A DNA stretch of 64,000 nt, taken from assembly GCA_018402765.1 (NCBI GenBank), contig JAGYIE010000001.1, positions 62,001 to 126,000 of the forward strand, written 5' to 3'. The position numbers and the translations under genes were made by a program. The notes under the pieces are model-generated. The model searched no databases, was not told the origin of the DNA, and saw only the letters and a list, made by a program, of their open reading frames with translations. This DNA comes from Vicingaceae bacterium. GTDB taxonomy: Bacteria; Bacteroidota; Bacteroidia; Flavobacteriales_E; Vicingaceae. Positions 1-8,138 of the stretch are shown here, one piece after another; within the stretch, counting starts at the first letter, position 1; each line of letters starts with the position of its first letter.

Positions 1-609
1 ATTATGCATTGGCCTTATGCCAATATTTTGATGTATTCAGGAACTATCATTTTTACCGCAATTTATGTTCCGCTTTATTTTTTTACACGGATCAGACGGC
101 CTGAAATGAAGTTCAATACGATTGTTAACTCTGTGTTGATGATTGCCTTCGGAGGTATTATGTATTCTTTATTTGACTTAAGTTATAGTAAAAAATATGC
201 TGATCAGATGCAAGAGAATCACTATTACTTACACGACAATGCAATGTTATTGTTCGAGTCTAATGCGAGTCTGTATGCTGCTATTCCTGCATCTGAGCAA
301 GTCAAGCAGTTAAAATCAATCACGTTAGAGGTTAATATTTATTTAGAGAAGATGGTGAGAACACTAGTTAAAAATAAGCGTACTAATGGACTAAATTCTT
401 CTGTTCCTGAGCTGATGTCGGCATTGAATCAATACAATTCGTTTGTTGGGTCTTTAAATAACACTAGTCTTAAATCTATCGATGATAGTGGATTAAAGGT
501 GATTGAAAGAATTAATACAGAGCTAGCTATGAATATTTTAGCCAGAGTTCAGCAACAATTGGCTGTTAATGAGAATGCATTTCTCTCAAAGTATGTTGTT
601 GCGAAATAA
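1..609 (+). CDS. Membrane protein of unknown function, 5' end outside the window
   Basis: The reading frame is open from base 1, and an in-frame ATG at 4 is probably internal, so the true start likely lies upstream. Two hydrophobic segments are visible near residues 8-28 and 40-58, followed by a hydrophilic domain of about 140 residues rich in Leu, Asn and Gln that looks helical. The HWP-like sequence at the start of the first helix resembles the beginning of GldL-like and other small Bacteroidota inner-membrane proteins, but I cannot assign a family. A strong terminator follows directly. Function unknown. Confidence 0.6.
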   Translation: MMHWPYANILMYSGTIIFTAIYVPLYFFTRIRRPEMKFNTIVNSVLMIAFGGIMYSLFDLSYSKKYADQMQENHYYLHDNAMLLFESNASLYAAIPASEQVKQLKSITLEVNIYLEKMVRTLVKNKRTNGLNSSVPELMSALNQYNSFVGSLNNTSLKSIDDSGLKVIERINTELAMNILARVQQQLAVNENAFLSKYVVAK

Positions 610-635
610 AAGCATTCTTGAGTTAAACAATTAAG

Positions 636-672
636 AGCTTCCTGGGCGTGTGTGACCTTGGAAGCTTTTTTT
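636..672 (+). terminator. Rho-independent terminator of the first gene
   Basis: AGCTTCC at 636-642 pairs with GGAAGCT at 660-666, followed by a run of seven T. It lies 27 bp past the stop of the plus-strand gene and overlaps the stop codon of the convergent miaE-like gene. Confidence 0.8.
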
Positions 673-1252
673 ATCCGTGTATGGTTTCTGATTTTCCGTA
701 TCGTTGAATCACTTCTGCTTCAAATTCCACCAACTCTTTCCACCTGCGGTCTACGTCGATGTCATGTCCATACTTTCTGGCAAAAGTGATAAATGTAGTA
801 TAGTGTCCTGCCTCACTAATCATAAGTTCTCTATAAAATTTTGCCAATTCTTGATCGCTAATGGTTTCAGATAATAACCGAAAGCGTTCACAACTTCTTG
901 CTTCGATCATTGCAGAAAATAATAATCGATCTACCAAAGCTTGTTGTCGGTTTCCACCTTTGTTCATGAATTTATACAATTCATTCACATAGCTGTCTTT
1001 GCGTTCTCTTCCCAAGGTATAACCTCGCTTCTTGATGATTTCGTGCACCATTTGAAAATGCTCCAATTCTTCTTGCGCTAATGCTAATAAATCGGTCACC
1101 AATTCTTCGTGTTCCGAATTGTTAGTAATGATCGTAATTGCATTGGTCGCTGCTTTCTGTTCGCACCATGCATGATCTGTTAAAATCTCTTCTATGTTTG
1201 ATTCTACTACATTAACCCATCTTGGATCAGTTACTAATTTCAGGTGAAGCAT
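671..1252 (-). CDS. miaE: tRNA-(ms[2]io[6]A)-hydroxylase-like diiron protein (MiaE family)
   Basis: About 193 residues from the ATG at 1252; a longer TTG start at 1270 is less likely. It shows the ferritin-like diiron pattern of MiaE: a Glu/Gln-rich first helix (EQKAA), an EELEHF helix around residue 75, an IEARSCERF helix around 117 and an SEAGHY helix around 147. MiaE hydroxylates the isopentenyl group of ms2i6A37 in tRNAs reading U-starting codons, an oxygen-dependent reaction. The family match is clear from these motifs; the exact substrate in this organism is inferred. It is a single gene, convergent with the upstream membrane protein gene. Confidence 0.85.
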   Translation of the reverse strand: MLHLKLVTDPRWVNVVESNIEEILTDHAWCEQKAATNAITIITNNSEHEELVTDLLALAQEELEHFQMVHEIIKKRGYTLGRERKDSYVNELYKFMNKGGNRQQALVDRLLFSAMIEARSCERFRLLSETISDQELAKFYRELMISEAGHYTTFITFARKYGHDIDVDRRWKELVEFEAEVIQRYGKSETIHG

Positions 1253-1400
1253 TGTGTGGTTTTTTGGCAAAATTAAGGATAAAAGCTAATTTTAATTGTT
1301 AGTTATTAATGGTTAATCAGTCTAGAGTATGACTAACTTGAATCAATAGTTTGAAGATTTATTAGCAGAAAAGCGGCGAAGAGCCCTGAAATCTTCGTAA

Positions 1401-1451
1401 AAAAATAGAGTTTTAGGCCAAAGAAGGGACATAGTCCTAAAATCTATTTTT
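1401..1451. repeat. A/T-rich inverted repeat in the miaE-msrA gap
   Basis: A left arm at 1401-1417 (A-rich, ending GAGTTTTAGG) pairs with 1436-1451 (CCTAAAATCTATTTTT) with one bulged base and an 18-base loop. It could act as a second, bidirectional terminator between msrA and miaE. No protein-like frame is convincing in this gap. Confidence 0.45.
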
Positions 1452-1458
1452 TTAACCA

Positions 1459-1494
1459 CAAAAAACATCCTACCTATTGGAATAGACAGGATGT
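1459..1494 (-). terminator. Rho-independent terminator of msrBA
   Basis: Read on the minus strand, ACATCCT pairs with AGGATGT and an inner CTATT pairs with AATAG around a two-base loop, followed by six T. It starts about 34 bp downstream of the msrA stop codon. Confidence 0.85.
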
Positions 1495-1527
1495 AGAGTT
1501 CCTTTTGTTTTATTGGTGTAATCAAAA

Positions 1528-2055
1528 TTAATCTTTTAAATGAGAACTATACAGCTTTCTAAACTTGCTAAGTTTTGGGCTGATCACTGCTTGGCAATAT
1601 CCTGCATCACTGTTATTTTTATAATAATCTTGGTGTTCAGGCTCAGCCCAATAGAAGGATGCAGATGCAGCTACTTCAGTTACTATTTTAGCATCGTAAA
1701 CGGCTTGCACTTCCGCAATGGCAACTTCTGCTATTTGCTTCTCAGCCTCGTCGGCATAAAAAATGATACTTCTATACTGTGTGCCTCTATCTGCTCCTTG
1801 CTGATCTTTCGTAGTAGGGTCATGTGTGGTTAGGTGAATAATCAACAAGTTTTTTAAGCTGATAATTTCATCATCATAATGTACTTCAACTACTTCAGCA
1901 TGGCCTGTTCTGCCAGTACATACTTCTCGATACGCTGGATTTTTGATAACACCCCCACTGTAACCGCTATTTACTTCTAAAACGCCTTTCAATTCTGAAA
2001 AAATTGCTTCTGTGCACCAAAAGCATCCACCACCTATTACTATTCTTTTATCCAT
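1528..2055 (-). CDS. msrA: Peptide methionine-S-sulfoxide reductase MsrA
   Basis: A 175-residue protein with the GGGCFWC active site (catalytic Cys11), the GYSGG motif near 31, the HAEVV motif near 52 and the HDPTT...Q motif near 79, all typical of MsrA. It reduces the S epimer of methionine sulfoxide in proteins using thioredoxin. No signal peptide is seen, so it is probably cytoplasmic. It starts one base after the msrB stop codon, so both reductases are made from one transcript and together cover both sulfoxide epimers. Confidence 0.97.
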   Translation of the reverse strand: MDKRIVIGGGCFWCTEAIFSELKGVLEVNSGYSGGVIKNPAYREVCTGRTGHAEVVEVHYDDEIISLKNLLIIHLTTHDPTTKDQQGADRGTQYRSIIFYADEAEKQIAEVAIAEVQAVYDAKIVTEVAASASFYWAEPEHQDYYKNNSDAGYCQAVISPKLSKFRKLYSSHLKD

Positions 2056-2056
2056 C

Positions 2057-2512
2057 TTAAATTCTCTCTTTTTCTTCTACTTTTTTTAATGATACCGCAT
2101 TCATGCAAAAACGTAATCCATTAGGAGCAGGGCCGTCAGGAAATACATGTCCTAAGTGCGCATCACAAACGCTACAGGTAGTTTCTACTCTAATCATACC
2201 GTGACTTGTATCCTTAATATGTGCAATATGATTGTCCTGAATTGGCTGAGTAAATGAAGGCCAACCTGTTCCACTTTCAAACTTTTCATTGGCGTCAAAA
2301 AGTATTGTATCACAACATTTACAGGCATATATTCCAGGTTCGAAAAGGCTACACATCTCCGAACTATTCGGCCTTTCTGTTCCTTTCTTACGGGTTACAT
2401 AATACTCTTCATCAGTTAAAATCTCTTTCCATTCTTCAGCGCTTTTTTCTACTCTTTTTGGCGGAGTTAGATTGCCATTGTTCGCATAATTGATTACGTC
2501 TTTCCAATTCAT
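2057..2512 (-). CDS. msrB: Peptide methionine-R-sulfoxide reductase MsrB
   Basis: A 151-residue SelR-domain protein. Zinc-binding pairs are visible at C64/C67 and C113/C116. The SGTGWPSF motif is at 80-87, and the catalytic cysteine is C136 within RFCMN. It reduces the R epimer of methionine sulfoxide. It is the first gene of the msrB-msrA pair, and its product is probably cytoplasmic because no export signal is present. The promoter must lie in the upstream gap; no strong box was identified there. Confidence 0.97.
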   Translation of the reverse strand: MNWKDVINYANNGNLTPPKRVEKSAEEWKEILTDEEYYVTRKKGTERPNSSEMCSLFEPGIYACKCCDTILFDANEKFESGTGWPSFTQPIQDNHIAHIKDTSHGMIRVETTCSVCDAHLGHVFPDGPAPNGLRFCMNAVSLKKVEEKERI

Positions 2513-3129
2513 TGAATTCGTTTTATAGTTTGTGTAAAGAATAGTCTAAAGCTAATATCGGGTAATTCACTTAATTTGCAGCAAATCGACCAAATTATCT
2601 CCTTTTATATCAACAAATCGAACCATGTTTAGTTTTTTAATGAAAAATCTACACTAGTCGTTGAACGCTCATCCTATGGTATCGCTGTGATATAACAGGG
2701 TATAAATTTCCAACAACATTGATAATTAATGTAATAATAGAAATCAATATTTCTCTTTCAATAATCAGGTAAATGCATGTGTTAGAAATAACAATAAACG
2801 GAAAGATATGTCAAATGATTTCTTAGACTGTAATATTAACTGTTTCAGACTAAGTTTTCCTCCACTGAAGTGGCCTTTTCTCATTTTCTGACTCTTCCAT
2901 AAAGTAGCTAATAAGAGCTTTCTAAAAATTTCTGTAATAAATAGTGTCAACAATCACGCTAAGAAAATACTTAAACTTATTGAAAGTTAAATAATTAGTT
3001 AGGTAATTCTAGAAGATTGACTAATCAAAAATAATGTTCCAAGGATTGATAAGACATTTTTGAATAGGGTTTATTATAGGAGTATGTATAAGCTAATTAT
3101 CCAAGATTTTAATTCACATAAAATGTGGT
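2513..3129. other. Gene-free gap of about 617 bp
   Basis: Both strands are broken by frequent stops. The only longer frame (2765-2953, minus, 62 codons) has no recognisable features and untypical composition. I see no tRNA, strong hairpin or clear gene remnant. The stretch presumably holds the msrB promoter. Confidence 0.5.
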
Positions 3130-3507
3130 TTAATCTTCAAAAAATTCTTTCAAGGCTCCAAAATAATTATAGTTCCAACCTTCAACTATATCTTCGAAGG
3201 TTTCATCTGGAATATTAGTATGTCTCAGTTCAACAGATGTTTTAGACTTATCCTCATGAAGTTTTATGGTAACAATTGAAGGTGCTGATTCACCAAAATA
3301 CCATTGCTGCACAATTTTTTTATTTTCTTCGAATTCAATATTTTTTCCAACTATTGCCCCCTCCCATAATGAGAATTCACTGTCTACATCTCTTGTCATC
3401 TCTGCAACTTCTCCACTCCATAAATGAATTGTAGTAGCTGTGGTTAATGCTAGATAAATTTCTTCTGGAGTGGCAGATATGCTAAAATATGCTTTATAAT
3501 CTTTCAT
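3130..3507 (-). CDS. AHSA1/SRPBCC-family protein
   Basis: About 125 residues from the ATG at 3507, which overlaps the preceding TAA as TAATG; an ATG nine bases further upstream is in frame but lies inside the preceding gene. The pattern (N-terminal strand, APEEIY-like helix, LWSGE, a central EFSLWEGAIVGKN turn, a WYFGE strand and a long C-terminal helix with GWNYNYF) matches the activator-of-Hsp90-ATPase-homolog 1 / SRPBCC fold. These are small helix-grip ligand-binding proteins whose ligands are mostly unknown. It is the last gene of the rpsP operon. Confidence 0.8.
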   Translation of the reverse strand: MKDYKAYFSISATPEEIYLALTTATTIHLWSGEVAEMTRDVDSEFSLWEGAIVGKNIEFEENKKIVQQWYFGESAPSIVTIKLHEDKSKTSVELRHTNIPDETFEDIVEGWNYNYFGALKEFFED

Positions 3508-4097
3508 TATATCCAAGTAGTTTTTTCTTCTATTGAAGTTGTAAATTTTTTATCAAGTAGTTTTAAGTCAGCTTTAGGTATACCCATTTGAAATAATCCC
3601 ATTACAGATTCATTTTCTTTTAACCCCAAAAATTGATGAAGTTCATTAGAATAAGCTAATTTGCCGGTTCCCCAATAGGCTCCAATTCCCAAGGAAGTTG
3701 CCGTTAAGTGCATATTTTGAACGGCACAAGCTACTGCCCATTCTTCTTCTTTTTTAGGTAATTTACTCGCTGGGTTGTAGTGAACGATTACTACAATTAA
3801 ATGCGATAAGTTATTGGATTTCATCTGCATCTTCTTTACTTTTAGTTCAGAGTAGTCAGCTTCAGAAGTCAGTGATTTATATAGCTCTATTTGTTTTTCA
3901 AAAAAACTATTTAAAGCAGTTCCTGAGAAAACTATAAAGCGCCAAGGTTCAGTTTTGTAATGACTAGGTGCGTGATTTGCACTTAGTAAAATTGCTTCTA
4001 CATCTTTTTTTGAAATAGATTTACTTCCATCTAATTGTGTTGGAAAAATTGATCTCCTACTTTCTATTATTTCTTTTGTATACTCAAATAAACTCAT
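3507..4097 (-). CDS. Nitroreductase-family FMN oxidoreductase (YdjA-like)
   Basis: A 196-residue protein. An N-terminal SRRSI motif (phosphate of FMN) is near residue 13, ANHAPSHYKTEPWRF is near 40, ACAVQNMHLTA is at about 123 and a GIGAYWGTG flavin-contact segment is near 136. This matches short nitroreductases of the YdjA type, which use NAD(P)H and FMN; the substrate cannot be told from sequence. It is coupled to trmN6 upstream and the AHSA1-like gene downstream by TAATG overlaps. Confidence 0.88.
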   Translation of the reverse strand: MSLFEYTKEIIESRRSIFPTQLDGSKSISKKDVEAILLSANHAPSHYKTEPWRFIVFSGTALNSFFEKQIELYKSLTSEADYSELKVKKMQMKSNNLSHLIVVIVHYNPASKLPKKEEEWAVACAVQNMHLTATSLGIGAYWGTGKLAYSNELHQFLGLKENESVMGLFQMGIPKADLKLLDKKFTTSIEEKTTWI

Positions 4098-4798
4098 TAG
4101 GCAAATAAATAAAATTCGTTTATCAAAGATAGGTATTGATTCGTATATTCGTGTCTCTTAGTGGTCTCTATTGTAAGTGTTCCTAATTTTGGAATCACTT
4201 GTTGTTTCCCAAAACGAAGAAGCATTCGTTTTACTTCTTTATCTGGATTTCCTTTTACAGCAATTTTTTCTTGAATATATAGATTAGATTTATTTGCTAA
4301 TGTCTCATATTCTTCTGTGATTTCTCTTGGAATGATACAACAAAAAGAGCCATTCTTATTAAGTAATTCATCCACTTTATTAAAAAGTAAGGCAGGAGGG
4401 AGGGAGTTATTCTGTCGGGCCAAGTCACGTTGTGCATTTCCACTAGTATTTGTCCCGTTATAAAATGGAGGGTTACTTACAATAAGATCAAATCTAACTG
4501 ATGAAATATCCGATAGGTTTGTTCGAGTGAATGTAATTCTGTCACTCCATCGATTCTTTTGTCGATTTTCTTGCGCTTGTTCTATTGTATCATCATCGAT
4601 ATCAATCCCTGTTATAATGGAATCTGGAAATCGCTGTGCCATCATAAAGCAGATTAGTCCACTTCCTGTGCCAATATCCAAAATGGTTACTGGGTTTTGA
4701 TGATCAGCCCAAGCACCAATTAGCACACCATCAGTTCCAACCTTCATAGCGCATCTATCATGAGCTATAGAAAATTGTTTAAAATGAAAATCAGGCAT
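4097..4798 (-). CDS. trmN6: tRNA1(Val) adenine-37 N6-methyltransferase
   Basis: A 233-residue class I SAM methyltransferase. The SAM-binding motif DIGTGSGL is at about residues 41-48, the acidic motif GIDIDDD near 64, and the NPPF catalytic motif typical of N6-adenine methyltransferases near 110. The N-terminal segment with AMKVGTDGVLIGAW is diagnostic for the YfiC/TrmN6 family, which methylates A37 of tRNA1(Val). It lies between rimM and the nitroreductase gene with TAATG junctions at both ends, consistent with translational coupling. Confidence 0.9.
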   Translation of the reverse strand: MPDFHFKQFSIAHDRCAMKVGTDGVLIGAWADHQNPVTILDIGTGSGLICFMMAQRFPDSIITGIDIDDDTIEQAQENRQKNRWSDRITFTRTNLSDISSVRFDLIVSNPPFYNGTNTSGNAQRDLARQNNSLPPALLFNKVDELLNKNGSFCCIIPREITEEYETLANKSNLYIQEKIAVKGNPDKEVKRMLLRFGKQQVIPKLGTLTIETTKRHEYTNQYLSLINEFYLFA

Positions 4799-5340
4799 TA
4801 AGCTTCTAAATACATTTCGATTAAACCTTCCATCGTGGTCACGTGGAGGGTTGTTTTTTCCCGATCTACTTTAAGTATGGTGTCGGATAATAATGGAATT
4901 AAAATCTCTTTGTCGTCTGAATTTATAACTTGTAAAATATCCTGAGAAGGATAATCAAGAACCGACTTTATTTTTCCAACTACTCCAAAACGGTCATCAT
5001 GAACTGTCCAATCGACTATTTCATGATAGTAAAATTGGTCACCTTTCAATTTCGGAAGTGCTGCTGTTGGTAAGTAAAGTTCTTTTCCAACTAATTCTTT
5101 CGCTTCGATCTGGTTAGATATTCCTTCGATAGCAACCCGAAGGATTCCTTTTTGCTGTAGTTTAGACTGTGTAATGAAAAAGGGGACTAAAATGTCATCA
5201 TTTATATTAACTCGAATAAAAACAGCATCGAGTCCTTCATACAAAGAAGGGGAATCAACGTCTAGTTTAAACGCTAATTCCCCATTGTTTCCAATTATCT
5301 TGGAAGAATACCCTAAATAAAAGCAGTCTGCTACTTTCAA
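4798..5340 (-). CDS. rimM: Ribosome maturation factor RimM
   Basis: A 180-residue protein with an N-terminal RimM barrel domain (an LGYSSKIIGNNGELA-like start, near residue 8) and a C-terminal PRC-type barrel (LVGKELYLP near 84 and a GKIKSVLDYPSQDILQV segment near 137). RimM binds S19 and assists 30S head maturation. It lies 11 bp after rpsP, the conserved gene order in many bacteria, and overlaps trmN6 by TAATG. Confidence 0.95.
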   Translation of the reverse strand: MKVADCFYLGYSSKIIGNNGELAFKLDVDSPSLYEGLDAVFIRVNINDDILVPFFITQSKLQQKGILRVAIEGISNQIEAKELVGKELYLPTAALPKLKGDQFYYHEIVDWTVHDDRFGVVGKIKSVLDYPSQDILQVINSDDKEILIPLLSDTILKVDREKTTLHVTTMEGLIEMYLEA

Positions 5341-5351
5341 GGTATCTTATA

Positions 5352-5921
5352 TTATTCTGCTGTTGGCTCTTCTGATGAAGACTCTTCATTTGCAGGAGTT
5401 GCTTCTTCTGCAGGAGTTGCTTCTTCTGCAGGTGCTTCTTCTGTAGGTGCTTCTTCAACTACAGGTGCATTTTTAGCTGCAATTTCTGCTGCTCTCTTTG
5501 CATTAACTTCAGCTTCAGCGTCTGCTTTTTTCTTCTTGTCTGCTGCTTCTTGTGCAGTTAAACCGTTTTTCTTTGCAGAAATCTTGTTTTCTTTCTCTTC
5601 CATCCAAGCTGCAAATTTAGCATTGGCTTGCTCTTCTGTTAAAGCTCCTTTAGCTACACCTTTAGCTAAGTGATTTTTGTAAAGGATTCCTTTGTATGAA
5701 AGTATTGCTCTAACTGTATCAGTTGGTTGAGCTCCTTTAGTTAACCATCCGTAAGCTTTATCGAAATCTAATTCGATAGTTGCAGGATTGGTGTTTGGGT
5801 TGTACGTGCCTATTTTCTCAATAAACCTCCCATCTCGTGGGGCACGACTGTCGGCAATAACAAGGTGAAAAAAAGCATTTTGCTTTCTACCGTGTCTTTG
5901 CAATCTCATTTTTACAGGCAT
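5352..5921 (-). CDS. rpsP: 30S ribosomal protein S16 with long Ala/Glu/Lys tail
   Basis: A 189-residue protein. The first 80 or so residues are a typical S16 core ([13 protein letters not shown], a FHLVIAD strand and a [10 protein letters not shown] turn). S16 is usually 80-100 residues; the extra 100 residues are a Lys/Ala-rich helix followed by a low-complexity tail of repeated EEA/TPAEEA units. Extended S16 proteins are common in Bacteroidota. The tail is encoded by short tandem repeats at about 5390-5470. First gene of a five-gene operon with rimM, trmN6, the nitroreductase gene and the AHSA1-like gene. Confidence 0.96.
   Translation of the reverse strand: MPVKMRLQRHGRKQNAFFHLVIADSRAPRDGRFIEKIGTYNPNTNPATIELDFDKAYGWLTKGAQPTDTVRAILSYKGILYKNHLAKGVAKGALTEEQANAKFAAWMEEKENKISAKKNGLTAQEAADKKKKADAEAEVNAKRAAEIAAKNAPVVEEAPTEEAPAEEATPAEEATPANEESSSEEPTAE
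5390..5470. repeat. Short tandem repeats inside the rpsP tail
   Basis: On the plus strand a unit like GCTTCTTCTGCAGGAGTT recurs with small changes about four times, coding the TPAEEA/APTEEA repeats at the C-terminus of S16. Its copy number could vary between strains. Confidence 0.75.
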
Positions 5922-5962
5922 AAGTCTTGTTTAAATGTAATTAATAATAAATTTTCAGGCGG

Positions 5963-5970
5963 CAAATATC
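5963..5970 (-). promoter_or_regulatory. Possible -7 box of the rpsP operon
   Basis: GATATTTG on the minus strand, one mismatch from the Bacteroidota -7 consensus TAnnTTTG, about 42 bp upstream of the rpsP ATG. No good -33 TTG was found at the usual spacing. Confidence 0.35.
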
Positions 5971-6047
5971 CGCTAATTATTCCAATAATAAAAATTGGGA
6001 TTTAAATTATTCTTTTTGATTGTAAGTAGTTTATAATTTAGTTGAAA

Positions 6048-6590
6048 TTATTCTTCAACAAGTTTAGCTATTTTTTCCAATTTCAAGCTAGTGTATCTGC
6101 CTGAGGTGCTATAAATAATAGTACCTTCTTTATCTAAAACAAAGATATACGGCACTTTTCTATCCTCCATGGCCAACTCGTCCCTGTAGTTACCCATTTC
6201 TCCCTTATATAATAAGATATGATCTCTGTAAGTATCTAATGTTCCATCTTGTATCATCTTTTCAGCTTTATTATATGCTGCTTTATTTACTCCTGTAAAT
6301 AGCAATAGTAAGTTTACCTTAACATCATAAACCATTGCATTTAGGCCTTCTTTGTCTAAAAACAAAGTGTGTATAGGAAGCCCCCAAGTATACAAATCAT
6401 CTTGCGCATCCTCTGAAAATGCCACTCCTACAACAGCAAATTGGCCATTGTGATCTATAGGTAGTGTGATTTGTTTACTATTTAAGTTTTCTGCTACAAT
6501 CTTAGGAAATTGATTTCCTTCTTGAGCAAATAAAAGATTAAACTGAAATAGAATAAAAACTATTAGTGATGGTTTAACTATTTTATTCAT
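6048..6590 (-). CDS. Exported thioredoxin-fold-like protein without CxxC
   Basis: About 180 residues from the ATG at 6590; a longer frame would run back into aroQ. An N-terminal hydrophobic signal peptide ends in LLFAQ near residue 23. The rest resembles redoxin/ATP10-like proteins: a strand with AVVGVAFS, then late motifs KVPYIFVLDKEGTIIYSTSGRY. No CxxC or peroxidatic cysteine pair is seen, so disulfide chemistry is unlikely. Only 4 bp separate it from the aroQ stop codon, so the two genes are co-transcribed. Role unknown. Confidence 0.7.
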   Translation of the reverse strand: MNKIVKPSLIVFILFQFNLLFAQEGNQFPKIVAENLNSKQITLPIDHNGQFAVVGVAFSEDAQDDLYTWGLPIHTLFLDKEGLNAMVYDVKVNLLLLFTGVNKAAYNKAEKMIQDGTLDTYRDHILLYKGEMGNYRDELAMEDRKVPYIFVLDKEGTIIYSTSGRYTSLKLEKIAKLVEE

Positions 6591-6594
6591 AGAA

Positions 6595-7011
6595 CTATAA
6601 GTTAAAAAAATGGACAGCCAATTCATAAGAAGCAGGACCAAATCCGCTAATACTACCGATACAATTAGCTGAGATTAAAGAAGTTTTACGTTCTTGTTCT
6701 CGACCAAAAATATTTGATATATGAACCTCTACTACAGGAGTTTGTATTGCTGCTATCGCATCTGCGATAGCTATACTTGTATGTGTGTAAGCAGCAGCAT
6801 TTAATATGATTCCATCATAATTTTGATCAGCATCTTGCAAGTAATTTACCAAATCTCCTTCTATGTTAGATTGCAAATAATCCAACATAATACAAGAATA
6901 CTTTTTGGAAATTGATTGAAGTATGTCTTCAATGGATTGCTTTCCATACAAACTGATTTCACGTTTTCCCAAAAGATTTAAGTTGGGTCCGTTAATAACT
7001 AGAATTTTCAT
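6595..7011 (-). CDS. aroQ: 3-dehydroquinate dehydratase, type II
   Basis: A 138-residue protein matching the small dodecameric type II enzymes of the shikimate pathway. The GPNLNLLGKRE motif is at 8-18 with the catalytic Tyr shortly after (SLYG). The LNAAAYTHTSIA motif is near 70 and the VEVHISN motif near 93. It converts 3-dehydroquinate to 3-dehydroshikimate. It is transcribed divergently from the xerD-like gene, with 37 bp between the two start codons. Confidence 0.96.
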   Translation of the reverse strand: MKILVINGPNLNLLGKREISLYGKQSIEDILQSISKKYSCIMLDYLQSNIEGDLVNYLQDADQNYDGIILNAAAYTHTSIAIADAIAAIQTPVVEVHISNIFGREQERKTSLISANCIGSISGFGPASYELAVHFFNL

Positions 7012-7036
7012 GCAGCTAAGTTAATGAACAAAGCGG

Positions 7037-7044
7037 TATTTTTG
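7037..7044 (+). promoter_or_regulatory. TATTTTTG box directly before the xerD-like gene
   Basis: A perfect TAnnTTTG match ending 4 bp before the ATG at 7049. If used, the transcript would start at or next to the ATG (leaderless or nearly so). No clear -33 TTG is present. Confidence 0.4.
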
Positions 7045-7048
7045 TACC

Positions 7049-7948
7049 ATGAATTGGACTTCTGATATTAATGGATTTAAAGCTTACATGAAATTGGAAC
7101 GCTCACTGTCAGTTAATTCAGTTAACGCATATCTAAGTGATGTGGATAAGTTATTGTTGTATTTAGAACAATCCAATACGAATGTAAATCCTACTCAAAT
7201 TTCGAATGATCATATGATTGGCTTTATTAATTGGATAAATAAAATTGGTTTAGGTGCAAGGTCGCAAGCTCGTATCATTTCTGGTTTAAAAGCTTTCTTT
7301 GGTTATTTGCAATTGGAAGATCGCATCCAACAAGATCCAACAGAACTCATTTCTTCTCCAAGAATAGGGAGAAAATTACCTGAAGTTCTTGAAATTCAAG
7401 AAATAAATGAGATAATAGCCGCTATTGATTTAAGTAAAGCAGAGGGAGAGCGAAATAGAGCAATAATTGAGACGCTTTATAGCTGTGGTTTACGTGTAAG
7501 CGAATTGGTTAATTTAAAAAAATCACATTTATTAAAGGAAGAGGGTTTTATTCGAGTTACAGGAAAAGGGGATAAAGAACGACTCGTTCCAATAGGTGGA
7601 GTAGCGCTAAAGTATATTCGATTTTATGAAGAAACTACTCGTAATCATGTAATTGCTAAAAAAGCAGATCAAGATATTTTGTTTTTAAATAGGAGGGGAG
7701 CCCGACTAACTAGAGTGATGATTTTTACTATAGTAAAACAGTTGGCAAAAGCAGCAGGAATTGTAAAGACAATAAGTCCACATACATTTAGACATTCATT
7801 TGCAACCCATCTGATAGATGGAGGAGCAGATTTAAGAGCTGTGCAAGATATGCTTGGACATGAGTCTATCACGACTACTGAAATTTACACGCATTTAGAC
7901 GTAACCTTCTTAAGAGATACCATAACTCAATTTCATCCAAGGGCTTAA
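7049..7948 (+). CDS. xerD: Tyrosine recombinase, XerC/XerD type
   Basis: A 299-residue protein, normal for Xer. It has an N-terminal SAM-like DNA-binding domain (residues 1-90) and a C-terminal catalytic domain with the full set of active residues: R149 (GLRVSEL), K173 (GKGDKER), H245 and R248 (SPHTFRHSFATH), H271 (LGHESI) and the nucleophile Y280. Xer recombinases resolve chromosome dimers at dif. I cannot decide between XerC and XerD from one copy; no dif-like site was recognised here. The lack of integration genes nearby argues for the housekeeping enzyme. Confidence 0.93.
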   Translation: MNWTSDINGFKAYMKLERSLSVNSVNAYLSDVDKLLLYLEQSNTNVNPTQISNDHMIGFINWINKIGLGARSQARIISGLKAFFGYLQLEDRIQQDPTELISSPRIGRKLPEVLEIQEINEIIAAIDLSKAEGERNRAIIETLYSCGLRVSELVNLKKSHLLKEEGFIRVTGKGDKERLVPIGGVALKYIRFYEETTRNHVIAKKADQDILFLNRRGARLTRVMIFTIVKQLAKAAGIVKTISPHTFRHSFATHLIDGGADLRAVQDMLGHESITTTEIYTHLDVTFLRDTITQFHPRA

Positions 7949-8098
7949 AAATGGGATACATTTTACTTTAAAGTCCTTGAAGAGAGCATATCGAAACAAT
8001 TTTTAGTGCCTCTTGATACTATTTTTTTTAGTACCTCCATAGAACATGTTTTTTTACGTGATTGTATCGAGATGCGCAAAAAAATCCTTCGATGTACT

Positions 8099-8120
8099 AA
8101 AAACTGGGATTAGTTTTTTT
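8099..8120 (+). terminator. Weak terminator after the xerD-like gene
   Basis: AAAAACT at 8099-8105 pairs with AGTTTTT at 8112-8118 around a six-base loop and runs into T. The stem is A/T-only apart from one pair, so it may be weak. Confidence 0.4.
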
Positions 8121-8138
8121 CAAAAACAATAAATCAAT

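Noticed and set aside
1343-1525. 60-codon minus-strand frame after msrA
   Set aside because: It covers the msrA terminator and a second inverted repeat; the residues show no conserved pattern.
2567-2626. 19-codon minus-strand frame starting MVRFVDIKGDN
   Set aside because: Too short, with no start signal or hairpin that would support a small protein gene.
2765-2953. 62-codon minus-strand frame in the long gap, with a passing likeness to transposase text
   Set aside because: No catalytic motif, terminal repeats or neighbouring remnants support an insertion sequence.
7049-7948. Tyrosine recombinase as the integrase of a mobile element
   Set aside because: Neighbours are aroQ and maf, there are no cargo genes, attachment repeats or tRNA junction, and length and motifs fit housekeeping Xer.
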